A DNA stretch of 64,000 nucleotides from Actinopolymorpha rutila (GTDB taxonomy: Bacteria; Actinomycetota; Actinomycetes; Propionibacteriales; Actinopolymorphaceae), in assembly GCF_013407855.1 (NCBI RefSeq), contig NZ_JACBZH010000001.1, positions 1,302,001-1,366,000 on the forward strand. The letters are read 5' to 3'. The position numbers were made by a program, and so were the translations under genes. The notes beneath the pieces are model-generated. The model ran no database searches and was not told the DNA's origin. It worked only from the letters and a program-made list of their open reading frames with translations. Of this stretch, positions 1 to 8,008 are shown one piece after another. Every line of letters begins with the position of its first letter. Positions within the stretch are counted from its first letter, which is position 1.

Positions 1-675
1 CTGCGGGAGGAGATCCGCGGCTACCTCGACCTCGGCTACCGCGACGTCAAGATCAAGATCGGCGGCGTCTCGCTCGCCCAGGACGTCGAACGCGTCGAGG
101 CGGTGCTCGACCTGTTGCCCGGCGGCTGCCGGCTGGCCGTCGACGCCAACGGGCGGTTCGACCTGCCGACAGCCCTGGCGTACGCCGATGCGCTGTCGGT
201 GTACGACCTGAGGTGGTACGAGGAGCCGCTGGACCCCCTGGACTACCTCGGCCACGCGGTGCTCGCCGAGGCCTGTCCCTGGCCGCTGGCCACCGGCGAG
301 AACCTGTTCGCCGAACCAGAGGTGCGCAACCTCGTCCGCCACGCCGGCCTGCGCGCGGACCGGGACGTAGTGCAGATGGACCCGTCGCTGAGCTACGGAG
401 TGCCGGAGTACGCCGCGATGCTCGCCTGTCTGGACGGTGCCGGGTGGTCGCCGGCACGCTGCGTGCCGCACGGCGGCCACCTGTACAACCTCGCCGTGGC
501 AGCGGCTTTCGGACTCGGCGGGTGCGAGTCGTACCCGCGGGTCTTCGAGCCGTTCGGCGGATTCGCCGACGACGCGCCGGTGGCCGGCGGGCGGGTCCGG
601 CCCGGAGACCGTCCGGGGGTGGGGATCGAGGGCAAGGCCGACCTGCACCGACTGGTGCGCGGGCTGTTCGACTGA
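1..675 (+). CDS. D-tartrate dehydratase-like enolase-superfamily enzyme (5' truncated by window edge)
   Basis: The reading frame is open from base 1, so the N-terminal capping domain is missing and only about 224 C-terminal residues are seen. Visible enolase-superfamily barrel elements are KIKIGG (candidate catalytic lysine), DANGRFD and WYEEPLDP and TGENLF (the three metal-ligand positions), and VPHGGH near the C-terminal third. The spacing and wording of these motifs, with the ESYPRVFEPFGGFADD stretch, closely recall TarD-type D-tartrate dehydratases, which dehydrate D-tartrate to oxaloacetate using Mg2+. Family membership (mandelate racemase/muconate lactonizing group) is secure; the substrate is inferred from recalled similarity. 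The gene ends 45 bp before the stop of the convergent DinB gene. Confidence 0.85.
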   Translation: MREEIRGYLDLGYRDVKIKIGGVSLAQDVERVEAVLDLLPGGCRLAVDANGRFDLPTALAYADALSVYDLRWYEEPLDPLDYLGHAVLAEACPWPLATGENLFAEPEVRNLVRHAGLRADRDVVQMDPSLSYGVPEYAAMLACLDGAGWSPARCVPHGGHLYNLAVAAAFGLGGCESYPRVFEPFGGFADDAPVAGGRVRPGDRPGVGIEGKADLHRLVRGLFD

Positions 676-720
676 CCAGCCGTCAAGCCGGCCTTGCCCC
701 GGGAGTGGGCGTGGGCCCGG

Positions 721-1308
721 TCAGCCCATCGTCTTCGCGCCGTCCAGGGACTCCCGGATGATGTCGGCGTGGCCCGAGTGCTGGGTGGTCTCGGCGATCA
801 TGTGCAGGACGACCCGACGAGTGGACCACCGGGCGCCGGGCTCGAACCACGGCGCCTCCGGCAGCGGATGCGACGCGTCCAGGTCGGGCAGCGACGAGAT
901 GAGCTCGTCGGTGCGGCGGGCGACCTCGGCGTAGTGGTCGAGCACGCCGGCGAGCGTCTCGCCCGGGAGCAACCGGAACTCCTCCGCCCAGCTCGCCAGG
1001 ACCTCCTCGCTGTACTCCATGCTCGCCGGGCCTTCGACGATGAACCGCGCCCAGTTCTCCTCCACCGACGCGACGTGCTTGATCAGGCCGCCCAAGCACA
1101 GCTCGCTCGCGGTGGTTCGCATGGCGGCCTGCTCGTCGGTGAGGTCGCGGGTGGTGTGGCGCAGGAAGAACCGCGCGTGGGCGAGGGCGGCCAGCAGGTC
1201 TGCCCGCTCGCCGGTGGTGGAGGCGGCCGACGCGGCGGCGGATGCGGCGGCGGACTCGGAGACGGACGCGGCGGTGGACGTGAACTGGTTCGAGGCCGAG
1301 TTGCTCAT
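721..1308 (-). CDS. DinB family protein (DUF664-like four-helix bundle)
   Basis: About 195 residues. After a low-complexity Ser/Ala-rich N-terminus the protein carries the DinB/DUF664 pattern: ALAHARFFLRHTTRDLTDEQ, then LGGLIKHVASVEENW with the first metal-ligand-type histidine, and a C-terminal MIAETTQHSGHADIIRE helix supplying two more histidines. These proteins bind a divalent metal; some are thiol (mycothiol or bacillithiol) transferases, but most have no known reaction. The ATG at 1308 is chosen because GGAAAGGAACACC lies just before it; an upstream in-frame ATG at 1359 has no comparable site. It stands alone, convergent with the tartrate dehydratase-like gene. Confidence 0.85.
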   Translation of the reverse strand: MSNSASNQFTSTAASVSESAAASAAASAASTTGERADLLAALAHARFFLRHTTRDLTDEQAAMRTTASELCLGGLIKHVASVEENWARFIVEGPASMEYSEEVLASWAEEFRLLPGETLAGVLDHYAEVARRTDELISSLPDLDASHPLPEAPWFEPGARWSTRRVVLHMIAETTQHSGHADIIRESLDGAKTMG

Positions 1309-1663
1309 GGTGTTCCTTTCCGGAGGCGTTGATCCCAAGGTAGGAGCCCTACCGGCCACTTCCTGGCCTCAATACCGGACGTCGGAAACTTCTCCGGACC
1401 AGGACCACCGAGCTGATCGACATCACAGAGTGTCACCGCTTTCGGGCGGTCTCACGCCGACCGTGGTGGAGCATCCGAACCACTGTTTCTGCCCGGCACA
1501 ACCGATGCTCAATCCAGTTAGCCAGAATTTTCGGTGTGATTGTCGGGCCCTGTCGCGGCTTTTGCCGACCCAGTCTCGGGGCCTTGCCGCGCACCCGGGA
1601 AAGCCGCTCGACGCACACGGCAATTCCGCGATCGGCGACGGCCGCGAACCTATCCTGTCCGCT
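1309..1663. other. Intergenic region between divergent DinB and glycosyltransferase genes
   Basis: About 355 bp with locally lower GC around 1500-1540. I see no credible coding frame here. TATCCT at 1651-1656 sits 7 bp before the ATG at 1664 and is a candidate -10 for the glycosyltransferase gene. Confidence 0.4.
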
Positions 1664-2716
1664 ATGCCTCTTCAGCGTCTCCTTCACCAACGCCCGATGA
1701 AGGTCGCCGTTCTCGGGCCCGTCGCGTGGCGAACACCGCCACGTCATTACGGACCCTGGGAACTCGTCACCAGCCTGCTCACCGAAGGGCTGGTCGCCCG
1801 CGGACTCGACGTCACGTTGTTCGCCACGCTCGACTCGCACACGGGCGCCACCTTGGACGGGATCTGCCCGAACGGATACGCCGAGGATCCCGGTCTCGAC
1901 GGCCGGGTGTGGGAGGCGATGCACATCGCGTACGCCTTGGAGCGTTCGGGGGAGTTCGACCTGGTGCACAGCCATCTGGACTGGTTGCCACTGGCGTTCT
2001 CCGCACACTGCCGGGCGCCGCTGCTCACCACAGTGCACGGCTTCTCCGGCAAGGGGATCCTGCCCGCCTATGCCCGCGCCCGTTCGTCGTACGTCTCGAT
2101 CTCCGACGCCGACCGCGCGCCCGAACTCGACTATGTCGCCACCATCCACCACGGCATCGACCTGACCGAACTCCCGTACGCACCAGAAGGCGGCACCGGC
2201 CTGGTCGCGTTCGGCAGGATCCATCCGGACAAGGGAACCGCCGAGGCGATCGACATCGCCCGCCGTGCCAACCTGCCGTTGACGATCTGCGGGATTGTTC
2301 AGGATGAGAGTTATTTCATCGAACGCGTGCGCCCGCACATCGACGGGGACCGCGTGCGCTACCTCGGTTCGGTGGGCCCCGCGGACCGGGCGGAGATCCT
2401 CGGAAACAGCCTCGCGCTGCTGCATCCGATCTCGTTCGACGAGCCGTTCGGGCTGTCGGTCGTGGAGGCGATGGCCTGCGGAACTCCTGTGGTGGCGTTC
2501 CGGCGGGGCTCGATGCCGGAGGTCGTCGACGACGGGGTGACCGGGTTTCTGGTGCACACCGTCGAGGAGGCCGTCCGGGCGGTGGGCGTGGCCGGCGCGC
2601 TGGACCGGGCCGCGTGCCGCAAACACGTGGAAGAACGCTTCGGAGTGGACCGGATGGTCGACGAATACCTGCGTGTCTACCGCGATATCGCCTCAACCGA
2701 GTTGAGCCCTTGGTAA
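1664..2716 (+). CDS. Glycosyltransferase family 4 (GT-B fold)
   Basis: The protein begins PMKVAVLGPVAWRTPPRHYGPWE, the usual N-terminal nucleotide-fold strand and glycine loop of GT4 enzymes. It continues with VHSHLDWLP and TTVHGFSG, an acceptor-side HHGIDL motif, VAFGRIHPDKG at the start of the donor domain, and the hallmark ISFDEPFGLSVVEAMACGTPVVAF, containing the E-x7-E type donor-binding motif. It should move a sugar from a nucleotide donor to a cytoplasmic acceptor. Two starts are possible, ATG 1664 and ATG 1697 (at MKVAVLG). Neither has a ribosome site; 1664 follows TATCCT by 7 nt, as expected of a leaderless mRNA. It precedes the mannoside cassette at 2889-6501. Confidence 0.85.
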   Translation: MPLQRLLHQRPMKVAVLGPVAWRTPPRHYGPWELVTSLLTEGLVARGLDVTLFATLDSHTGATLDGICPNGYAEDPGLDGRVWEAMHIAYALERSGEFDLVHSHLDWLPLAFSAHCRAPLLTTVHGFSGKGILPAYARARSSYVSISDADRAPELDYVATIHHGIDLTELPYAPEGGTGLVAFGRIHPDKGTAEAIDIARRANLPLTICGIVQDESYFIERVRPHIDGDRVRYLGSVGPADRAEILGNSLALLHPISFDEPFGLSVVEAMACGTPVVAFRRGSMPEVVDDGVTGFLVHTVEEAVRAVGVAGALDRAACRKHVEERFGVDRMVDEYLRVYRDIASTELSPW

Positions 2717-2804
2717 ATTCAGGGCGCCGAAGAGACCCGACCGGGTCCGGTGCAGGTTCGCGGAGGCCGATTTCGTAGGAAGGCGCCCCGCTGAATCCGT
2801 TTTT
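2717..2804 (+). terminator. Possible terminator: ATTCAG-GGCGCC inverted repeat with T-run
   Basis: Just after the glycosyltransferase stop, ATTCAGGGCGCC can pair with GGCGCC-CCG-CTGAAT about 60 bp further on; the second arm is followed by CCGTTTTTG at 2798-2805. The loop is long and itself contains a CCCGACCGGGT hairpin, so this is a plausible but atypical intrinsic terminator separating the first glycosyltransferase from the downstream operon. Confidence 0.4.
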
Positions 2805-2888
2805 GTTGGCCTCGGAAAGCCCGGCCGGCTGGCGCCTTCCCCCGTGTGGCAGTAATTGCCGCCCGGGCGCATGAGCAGAAGGCACGGT

Positions 2889-4022
2889 ATGGCTACCAGC
2901 TTTGGTTTCCTCAGTACCCACCCCCCGACGCAGTGCGGTCTCGCGACCTTCAACTGCTCACTCGCCGCCCAGCTCACCGCGGGCGGCGTCGGCGGTGGGA
3001 TCGTCCGCGTTCTCACGGAGGGTGACGACCGTCGCTCCTCTCCGGGTGTCGTACACACCTGGTCGGCCGCCCACGCCACCGGCTGGCTGGGCGCCGCCTC
3101 GGCGCTGAACCAGTTCGACGTGGCGGTGATCCAGCACGAGTACGGCATCTACCCCGGGCCCGACGGTCAGGACGTCCTGCCGCTGCTGCGGCGACTGCGG
3201 GTTCCGAGCATCGTGGTGCTGCACAGCGTCCTGACCAACCCGAGCTTCCGGCAGCGGATCCTGCTCGAGCAGATCGGCGCGATGGCCGACGCGGTGGTCA
3301 CCATGACCCAGGCCGCGCGCGACCGGCTGGTGGCGGGCTACGCCGTGGACCCCGCGAAGGTGACGGTCATCCCGCACGGCGCCCCCGAGTACGTCACCCG
3401 GCCGACCGAGGCCCGCACGGCACCGCACCTGCTCACCTGGGGGCTGCTCGGCCCCGGCAAGGGCATCGAGTGGGCGCTGCGCTCGCTCCCGCACCTGCGC
3501 GACCTCGACCCCCGGCCGACGTACACCGTGGCCGGCCGCACCCACCCGAAGATCCTGGAACGCGACGGCGAGGCCTACCGCCGCGGGCTGCAGCGGCTCG
3601 GCGTGGAGCTCGGCGTGGCCGACTTCGTGACGTACGACGCGATCTACCGCGACACCGAGTCGCTGAACCGGCTGATCCGGTCCGCAGACGTGGTGGTGCT
3701 GCCGTACGACTCCCGCGAGCAGGTCACCTCGGGCGTGCTCATCGAGGCGGTCGCGGCGGGCATCCCCGTAGTGGCGACCAGCTTCCCGCATGCGGTGGAG
3801 CTGCTCGCGGACGGCTCCGGCCTGGTGGTTCCGCACCAGGACCCGTTCGCACTGGCCGCGGCGGTCCGGCGGATCCTCACCGAGCCCGGACTGGCCGGCG
3901 GGATGGTCGGCGCGAGCACCGCCTCGACGCCGAGCTGGCCGGCGGTGGCCGAGCGGTACGACGCCCTTGCCAACCGTCTCCTGGCCGCGCGGCGTTACAC
4001 CGCGGCGGCGCTGCCGTCGTGA
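2889..4022 (+). CDS. Glycosyltransferase (GT4-like), first gene of the GH130 operon
   Basis: About 377 residues. The N-terminus FGFLSTHPPTQCGLATF is characteristic of a GT-B subgroup I associate with GH130 loci. Later segments include VIQHEYGIYPGPDG, MTQAARDRLVAGYAV, VTVIPHGAPEY at the interdomain region, LLTWGLLGPGKGIEWALRSL in the donor domain and LPYDSREQVTSGVLIEAVAAGIPVV as the donor-binding loop. ATG 2889 is selected because AGAAGGCAC precedes it. Its TGA overlaps the GTG of the next gene by 4 nt, so the three genes up to 6501 are almost certainly co-translated. With the GH130 enzyme it probably acts in synthesis of a mannose-containing oligosaccharide; acceptor and donor are not visible from sequence. 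Confidence 0.85.
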   Translation: MATSFGFLSTHPPTQCGLATFNCSLAAQLTAGGVGGGIVRVLTEGDDRRSSPGVVHTWSAAHATGWLGAASALNQFDVAVIQHEYGIYPGPDGQDVLPLLRRLRVPSIVVLHSVLTNPSFRQRILLEQIGAMADAVVTMTQAARDRLVAGYAVDPAKVTVIPHGAPEYVTRPTEARTAPHLLTWGLLGPGKGIEWALRSLPHLRDLDPRPTYTVAGRTHPKILERDGEAYRRGLQRLGVELGVADFVTYDAIYRDTESLNRLIRSADVVVLPYDSREQVTSGVLIEAVAAGIPVVATSFPHAVELLADGSGLVVPHQDPFALAAAVRRILTEPGLAGGMVGASTASTPSWPAVAERYDALANRLLAARRYTAAALPS

Positions 4023-5032
4023 CCCCCGTGATCGCGCCCGCGCCGTCGTTCAGCCACGTCATCCGGATGTCGGACGACACCGGGCTGTTCGAGCACTCCC
4101 GCAACGCCATCGTGCGCCGTGAGCACGGCTACTGCACCGACGACGTGTCCCGCGGGCTCGTCGTCACCAGCCGCGAACCGGACCCGTCGGAGGAGGTGGT
4201 CCGGCTGGCGGAGATCTACCTCACGTTCCTCACCCACGCCCAGGACCACACCGGCGCGTTCCGCAACCGGCTGGGCCACGACCGGCGGTGGAGCGACCGA
4301 CCGGCCCTCGGTGACTGGTGGGGGCGGGCGTTGTGGGGCCTCGGCACCGCCGCGGCCCGCAACCCCGCTCCCTGGATCCGCAAGGAGGCCATGATCGCCT
4401 TCGACCTGGGGGCGACCAAGCGGTCCTGGGCCGTGCGCGCGATGGCGTTCGCCGGACTCGGCGCGGCCGAGGTGCTCCGTGCCCACCCCGACCACAAGGG
4501 TGCGGCGGCGCTGCTCGCGGACGCGGCCAGGGCCGTCGGCGGGCCGGGCGAGGACGCCGACTGGCCGTGGCCGCAGGAGCACCTCACCTACGCCAACGCC
4601 TCGCTGGCCGAGGTGGTCATCGCCGCCGGCAAGCTGGGCGGTGACCATCGGGTGCTCGAGTCGGGGCTGCGCATGCTCGGCTGGCTGCACGACGTGCAGC
4701 GCACCGGCGACCGGCTGTCGGTGATCGCGGTCGGCGGATACCGGCGCAACGGGCCCAGGAACCGCCACGACCAGCAGCCGATCGAGGTGGCGAGTTTCGC
4801 CGACGCCTGCGCCACCGCGGCCGACGCGACCGGCGACCCGGCCTGGGACGACGGCATCAGCCAGGCGGTGGCGTGGTTCCTCGGCGACAACGACCTGGGC
4901 ACTCCCATGTGGGACTCCACCACCGGCGGCAGCTACGACGGCCTGACACCGACCGGCCCCAACCCCAACCAGGGCGCGGAGTCCACCCTCGCGCTCGTGT
5001 CCACCCTGCAGCACGCCAGGCGCCTGTCGTGA
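4019..5032 (+). CDS. Alpha/alpha-toroid glycosidase-like protein of GH130 cluster
   Basis: About 337 residues, starting GTG at 4019 inside the upstream stop (GTGA overlap); the frame remains open upstream but that region is already coding. Repeated helical segments with conserved Trp/Asp/Gly, for example REHGYCTDDVSRGL, LGDWWGRALWGLGTA, DWPWPQEHLTYANASLAEV and TGPNPNQGAESTLA, suggest a six-hairpin or related alpha/alpha barrel seen in carbohydrate-active proteins. Homologues are often labelled glycosyltransferase because they are fused or adjacent to one. I cannot name a reaction; position between a glycosyltransferase and a GH130 enzyme, with overlaps at both ends, argues that it works on the same mannoside. 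Confidence 0.75.
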   Translation: MTPVIAPAPSFSHVIRMSDDTGLFEHSRNAIVRREHGYCTDDVSRGLVVTSREPDPSEEVVRLAEIYLTFLTHAQDHTGAFRNRLGHDRRWSDRPALGDWWGRALWGLGTAAARNPAPWIRKEAMIAFDLGATKRSWAVRAMAFAGLGAAEVLRAHPDHKGAAALLADAARAVGGPGEDADWPWPQEHLTYANASLAEVVIAAGKLGGDHRVLESGLRMLGWLHDVQRTGDRLSVIAVGGYRRNGPRNRHDQQPIEVASFADACATAADATGDPAWDDGISQAVAWFLGDNDLGTPMWDSTTGGSYDGLTPTGPNPNQGAESTLALVSTLQHARRLS

Positions 5033-6501
5033 CGGCACCGGGCCTGGCCTCCCGGCTGGACCTGGTGCTGGCCCCGAACTCTCGCCGGGTGATCATCCGG
5101 CCGTTCGTTCCGGGGGAGGACGACGACCTCGTCCGCGCCCGGATCTCCGCGCTGGTCGAGCGGGTCGTCCACCTCGACGACGAGGAGACGGGTCTGCTGC
5201 TGCAGCAGACGCTGCTGCACTTCGGGGGACGTCACCACGACCTGGAGATGACGTTCCTGCACCACTACGACCTCGTACGCCCGCGCATCGACCGGCACGC
5301 CGAGCTGTCACCGACGGCGCGGCTGCTGGTCGGTGCGTACTGCAGTCAGGAGTACGCCGTCGAGGCGGCGGCGCTGTGCAACCCGTCGATGGTGCCCCAC
5401 CCGGACCAGTCCGGCCTTTCTGCCGGGCAGTTGCGGGTGGCGATCAGCCTGCGCCAGATCGGCGAGGGTCACCTGTCCTCGATCGGGTTCGCGACCGGGG
5501 TGCTCGACCCCGGTCGCGGTCGGCTCGACGTGGCCGACCGGCGCGGCCCGCTGCTGGCCGGCCGGCGCGCCGGCACCCGGCACCGGCGGGACCTGTTCGC
5601 CTCCGGGCTGGAGGAGGACGGCTGGAACGACAAGGTGTCCGCGGCCGTCCTCGCCTCCCTGCCCGAGGTGTTCGACGACGAGGACTTCGACCGCGCGCTG
5701 TCCCACCTGTCCCCGGACCTCCTGGCCGACGAGGAGGAGGCGGCCGCGGTGGACCGGCTCCGGTGGGCCGCCTCGGCCAGCTACGCCGTCACCTTTCCCG
5801 AGGAGGTGCCGCTGAGCCAGCGCGTGCTGTGGCCGCTGACCGCCACCGAGAGCAACGGCATGGAGGACGCGCGGTTCGTGCGGTTCGTGGCCGACGACGG
5901 CGCGGCCGCCTACCACGCGACCTACACGACGTACGACGGCAGGCACATCAGTGTGCGCATGCTGAGCACGGCGGACCTGCGCAACTTCGAGGTGACCCCC
6001 GTGCGTGGGCCGGCCGCGCGCAACAAGGGGATGGCGTTGTTTCCGCGTACTGTCGGTGGCCGCCACTTCGCGCTGTGCCGCTCCGACGGGGAGACCATCG
6101 GGCTGAGCGCGCTGGACCGGCAGAACCGCTGGCAGCAGCCGGTGCCCCTGCATGTGCCGCGCCTCGGCTGGGAGCTCACCCAGGTCGGCAACTGCGGCTC
6201 ACCGCTGGAGACGGAGGCGGGCTGGCTGGTGCTCACCCACGGGGTGGGGCCGATGCGGAGGTACGCCATCGGCGCGCTGCTGCTCGACCTGCACCGGCCC
6301 GAGCGGGTGATCGCACAGTTGCCGGGAGTGCTGCTCGCGCCCCAGGACGAGGAGAGCGAGGGGTACGTGCCGAATGTCGTCTACTCCTGCGGCGGCGTGC
6401 TACACGCCGGAACTCTTTGGCTGCCCTACGGCGCAAGCGACACCCGGGTCGGCTTCGCCACCGTCGACGTCGGCACTCTGCTCGCCGCGATGGGCCAGTG
6501 A
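5029..6501 (+). CDS. Glycoside hydrolase family 130 (mannoside phosphorylase/hydrolase)
   Basis: About 490 residues beginning with GTG at 5029, overlapping the previous stop by GTGA. The five-bladed GH130 propeller is recognisable from NPSMVPHPDQ near residue 120, ESNGMEDARFVRF, YHATYTTYDGRHI, ARNKGMALFPRTVGGRHFAL and the C-terminal ESEGYVPNVVYSCGGVLHAGTLWLPYGASD. An N-terminal extension of about 110 residues precedes the propeller. GH130 enzymes phosphorolyse or hydrolyse beta-mannosidic bonds (beta-1,2 or beta-1,4). Which of the two cannot be settled without checking the phosphate-binding Arg/Lys set. The 3' end overlaps the antisense reading frame of the WhiB gene by about 100 bp. Confidence 0.88.
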   Translation: MTAPGLASRLDLVLAPNSRRVIIRPFVPGEDDDLVRARISALVERVVHLDDEETGLLLQQTLLHFGGRHHDLEMTFLHHYDLVRPRIDRHAELSPTARLLVGAYCSQEYAVEAAALCNPSMVPHPDQSGLSAGQLRVAISLRQIGEGHLSSIGFATGVLDPGRGRLDVADRRGPLLAGRRAGTRHRRDLFASGLEEDGWNDKVSAAVLASLPEVFDDEDFDRALSHLSPDLLADEEEAAAVDRLRWAASASYAVTFPEEVPLSQRVLWPLTATESNGMEDARFVRFVADDGAAAYHATYTTYDGRHISVRMLSTADLRNFEVTPVRGPAARNKGMALFPRTVGGRHFALCRSDGETIGLSALDRQNRWQQPVPLHVPRLGWELTQVGNCGSPLETEAGWLVLTHGVGPMRRYAIGALLLDLHRPERVIAQLPGVLLAPQDEESEGYVPNVVYSCGGVLHAGTLWLPYGASDTRVGFATVDVGTLLAAMGQ

Positions 6502-6933
6502 CTCCTGGACCGTCACGGGCGCAGACCCGGGTGCGGACAGTGACTCCTGGACCGTCACGGGCGCAGACCCGGATGCGGGCAGTGACGACGTCGGGACCGT
6601 CACCCGCGCGGGTCCGGGCGCCGGCAGGGCCGATGCGGTGATCCGCCCGCGGCGGACGGCGTTCCGGTTGGCCTCGGTGGTGCCACCCCACACGCCATAG
6701 GTCTCCGGCAGCGCGAGCGCATGCGAGCGGCAGGCTTCGAGAACCGGGCAGGCGGCGCAGAACTCCAGTGCGCGGGTCTCGCGGGCCAGCCGCTCCGGCG
6801 GCTTCTCACCCTCCGGACCGTAGAACACCCCGTCAGGTGCGCGGACGCAGGCGGCCTCCAGATGCCACGCCCGCGACCGGGCGGGCATCGGCTTTCTTCG
6901 GCCACCTGGGACGGCGGCGCGCCGTCGCGTCAT
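6400..6933 (-). CDS. WhiB-family iron-sulfur transcriptional regulator with repeat tail
   Basis: About 177 residues. Four cysteines in the WhiB spacing C-x29-C-x2-C-x5-C are present (AAC...FCAACPVLEAC) and would hold a 4Fe-4S cluster. GVWGGT is the family turn motif, followed by a basic RNAVRRGR segment. WhiB proteins act with the main sigma factor. ATG 6933 is taken as start, with a weak GGAATGGGG upstream. The C-terminal third is unusual: it is encoded by a 42-bp tandem repeat (6499-6627) giving SAPVTVQES-type repeats, then runs antisense into the 3' end of the GH130 gene. A functional core ending near 6640 would match ordinary WhiB length, so the tail is probably a dispensable addition. 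It is divergent from the TetR gene. Confidence 0.85.
   Translation of the reverse strand: MTRRRAAVPGGRRKPMPARSRAWHLEAACVRAPDGVFYGPEGEKPPERLARETRALEFCAACPVLEACRSHALALPETYGVWGGTTEANRNAVRRGRITASALPAPGPARVTVPTSSLPASGSAPVTVQESLSAPGSAPVTVQESLAHRGEQSADVDGGEADPGVACAVGQPKSSGV
6499..6627 (+). repeat. 42-bp tandem repeat (two near-perfect units plus a degenerate 45-bp unit)
   Basis: Unit 1 is 6499-6540, unit 2 is 6541-6582 with two substitutions, and a diverged third unit is 6583-6627. Each begins TGACTCCTGG or TGACGACGTC. The first base triplet is the stop codon of the GH130 gene, and the unit length is a multiple of three, so the WhiB frame on the other strand stays open and gains 14-residue repeats. 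Confidence 0.9.
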
Positions 6934-7044
6934 GCGAGAACCCCATTCCGCTGCTTCGTCCGACTTGCGCCGGTACGTTTCGCGCTCACCCCCACAGTTC
7001 TCGCGCCTTGCTCGAGCCGTTCCTCCTCTGACACATACCCGCGG

Positions 7045-7065
7045 GTGGCTTACGGTGTAAGCCAC
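7045..7065. promoter_or_regulatory. Palindromic operator 1 between whiB-like and tetR-like genes
   Basis: Perfect 9-bp inverted arms GTGGCTTAC and GTAAGCCAC around a GGT centre, in the divergent promoter region. The CTTAC-n3-GTAAG core is typical of TetR-family operators and recurs at 7081-7093, so the adjacent TetR protein is the obvious ligand. Confidence 0.75.
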
Positions 7066-7080
7066 GCCGTGGGAGCCAAC

Positions 7081-7093
7081 CTTACGTTGTAAG
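7081..7093. promoter_or_regulatory. Palindromic operator 2 (CTTAC-GTT-GTAAG)
   Basis: A second copy of the CTTAC-n3-GTAAG core, 36 bp centre-to-centre from the first (between three and four helical turns) and 94 bp before the TetR start. It shares the trailing GCC with operator 1 but has shorter perfect arms, so it is likely the weaker site. Confidence 0.65.
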
Positions 7094-7186
7094 CCGCCTT
7101 GCGTAAACGCTGCGTCGGCCGATGAGGTGGTACGCAGGGTGTGGACATGCCCAGGCCGGCGCCGCGGCGAGACAGGAGCGTCACCC

Positions 7187-7975
7187 ATGAACCCACCCGG
7201 GACACCGCAAGCACCAGGCGGTGACAGGTCGACACGGTCGGCCGGGCCAACCGGGTCAGCGCGACCCCAGGACCACGCGACGTCCGGGCGCGGCGCGCTC
7301 AACCGCGAGGTGATCGTCTCCGCCGCCATCGAGTACGTCGACGAGCACGGGCTGGCGATGCTCACCATGCGCCGCCTCGGCGAGCACCTCGGCGTGGAGG
7401 CGATGTCGCTCTACCGCTACGTGAACGGCCGCGAGGACCTGCTGGAGGAGATCGTCCGCCGGATGGTGGGCGGCCTGCACGTGGACCGCGCCCGGCGGGA
7501 GCTCCTCGCCGGCCCGGGCTGGCAGGCATATCTCCAGTGGCTCGCGCACGCCGTGCGCCGGCTTGCCCGCCAGCATCCGCAGCTGTTCCCGCTGATCGCC
7601 ACCCGGCACCCGGCCGCGCCCTGGCTGCGGCCGCCGCTGCGCAGCCTGGACGTCGTCGAGGACTTCCTGGCCACCCTCGTCGACCGCGGGTTCACCATGG
7701 AGAACGCCGTGATGGCCTACCGCGCCTTCACCAGCTACCTGCTCGGCTACCTCCTGCTGGAGGTGTCCACGATCAGCGGACGCACCGTCGCCGAGGAGTC
7801 ACTGACCGAGGTGGCCAACTCCCCGCCGCCCTCCCCGGTGCCGCTGGACGATTATCCCTACATCCAGCGGCTGGAGACGTGGCTGTCGCAGGACCACACC
7901 GACCTGGAGTTCGAGCTGTCCCTGGAGGACATGCTGGACCGCATCGAGCGGCTGCTGGCCGGCGACCGGACCTGA
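7187..7975 (+). CDS. TetR/AcrR-family transcriptional regulator
   Basis: About 262 residues with a Gly/Pro-rich N-terminal extension of some 35 residues. The helix-turn-helix follows at NREVIVSAAIEYVDEHGLAMLTMRRLGEHLGVEAMSLYRYVNGREDLLEEIV. The remaining 180 residues are helical and resemble the tetracycline-repressor type C-terminal ligand domain (LRSLDVVEDFLATLVDRGFTMENAVMAYRAFTSYLLGYLL). AGGAG lies 8 nt before ATG 7187. Two CTTAC-n3-GTAAG palindromes upstream suggest autorepression and possibly control of the divergent WhiB gene. No transporter or enzyme is next to it to hint at the ligand. Confidence 0.87.
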   Translation: MNPPGTPQAPGGDRSTRSAGPTGSARPQDHATSGRGALNREVIVSAAIEYVDEHGLAMLTMRRLGEHLGVEAMSLYRYVNGREDLLEEIVRRMVGGLHVDRARRELLAGPGWQAYLQWLAHAVRRLARQHPQLFPLIATRHPAAPWLRPPLRSLDVVEDFLATLVDRGFTMENAVMAYRAFTSYLLGYLLLEVSTISGRTVAEESLTEVANSPPPSPVPLDDYPYIQRLETWLSQDHTDLEFELSLEDMLDRIERLLAGDRT

Positions 7976-8008
7976 CGGCGTTCGGTGTAACGGCGTCGCC
8001 GCGCCGCC

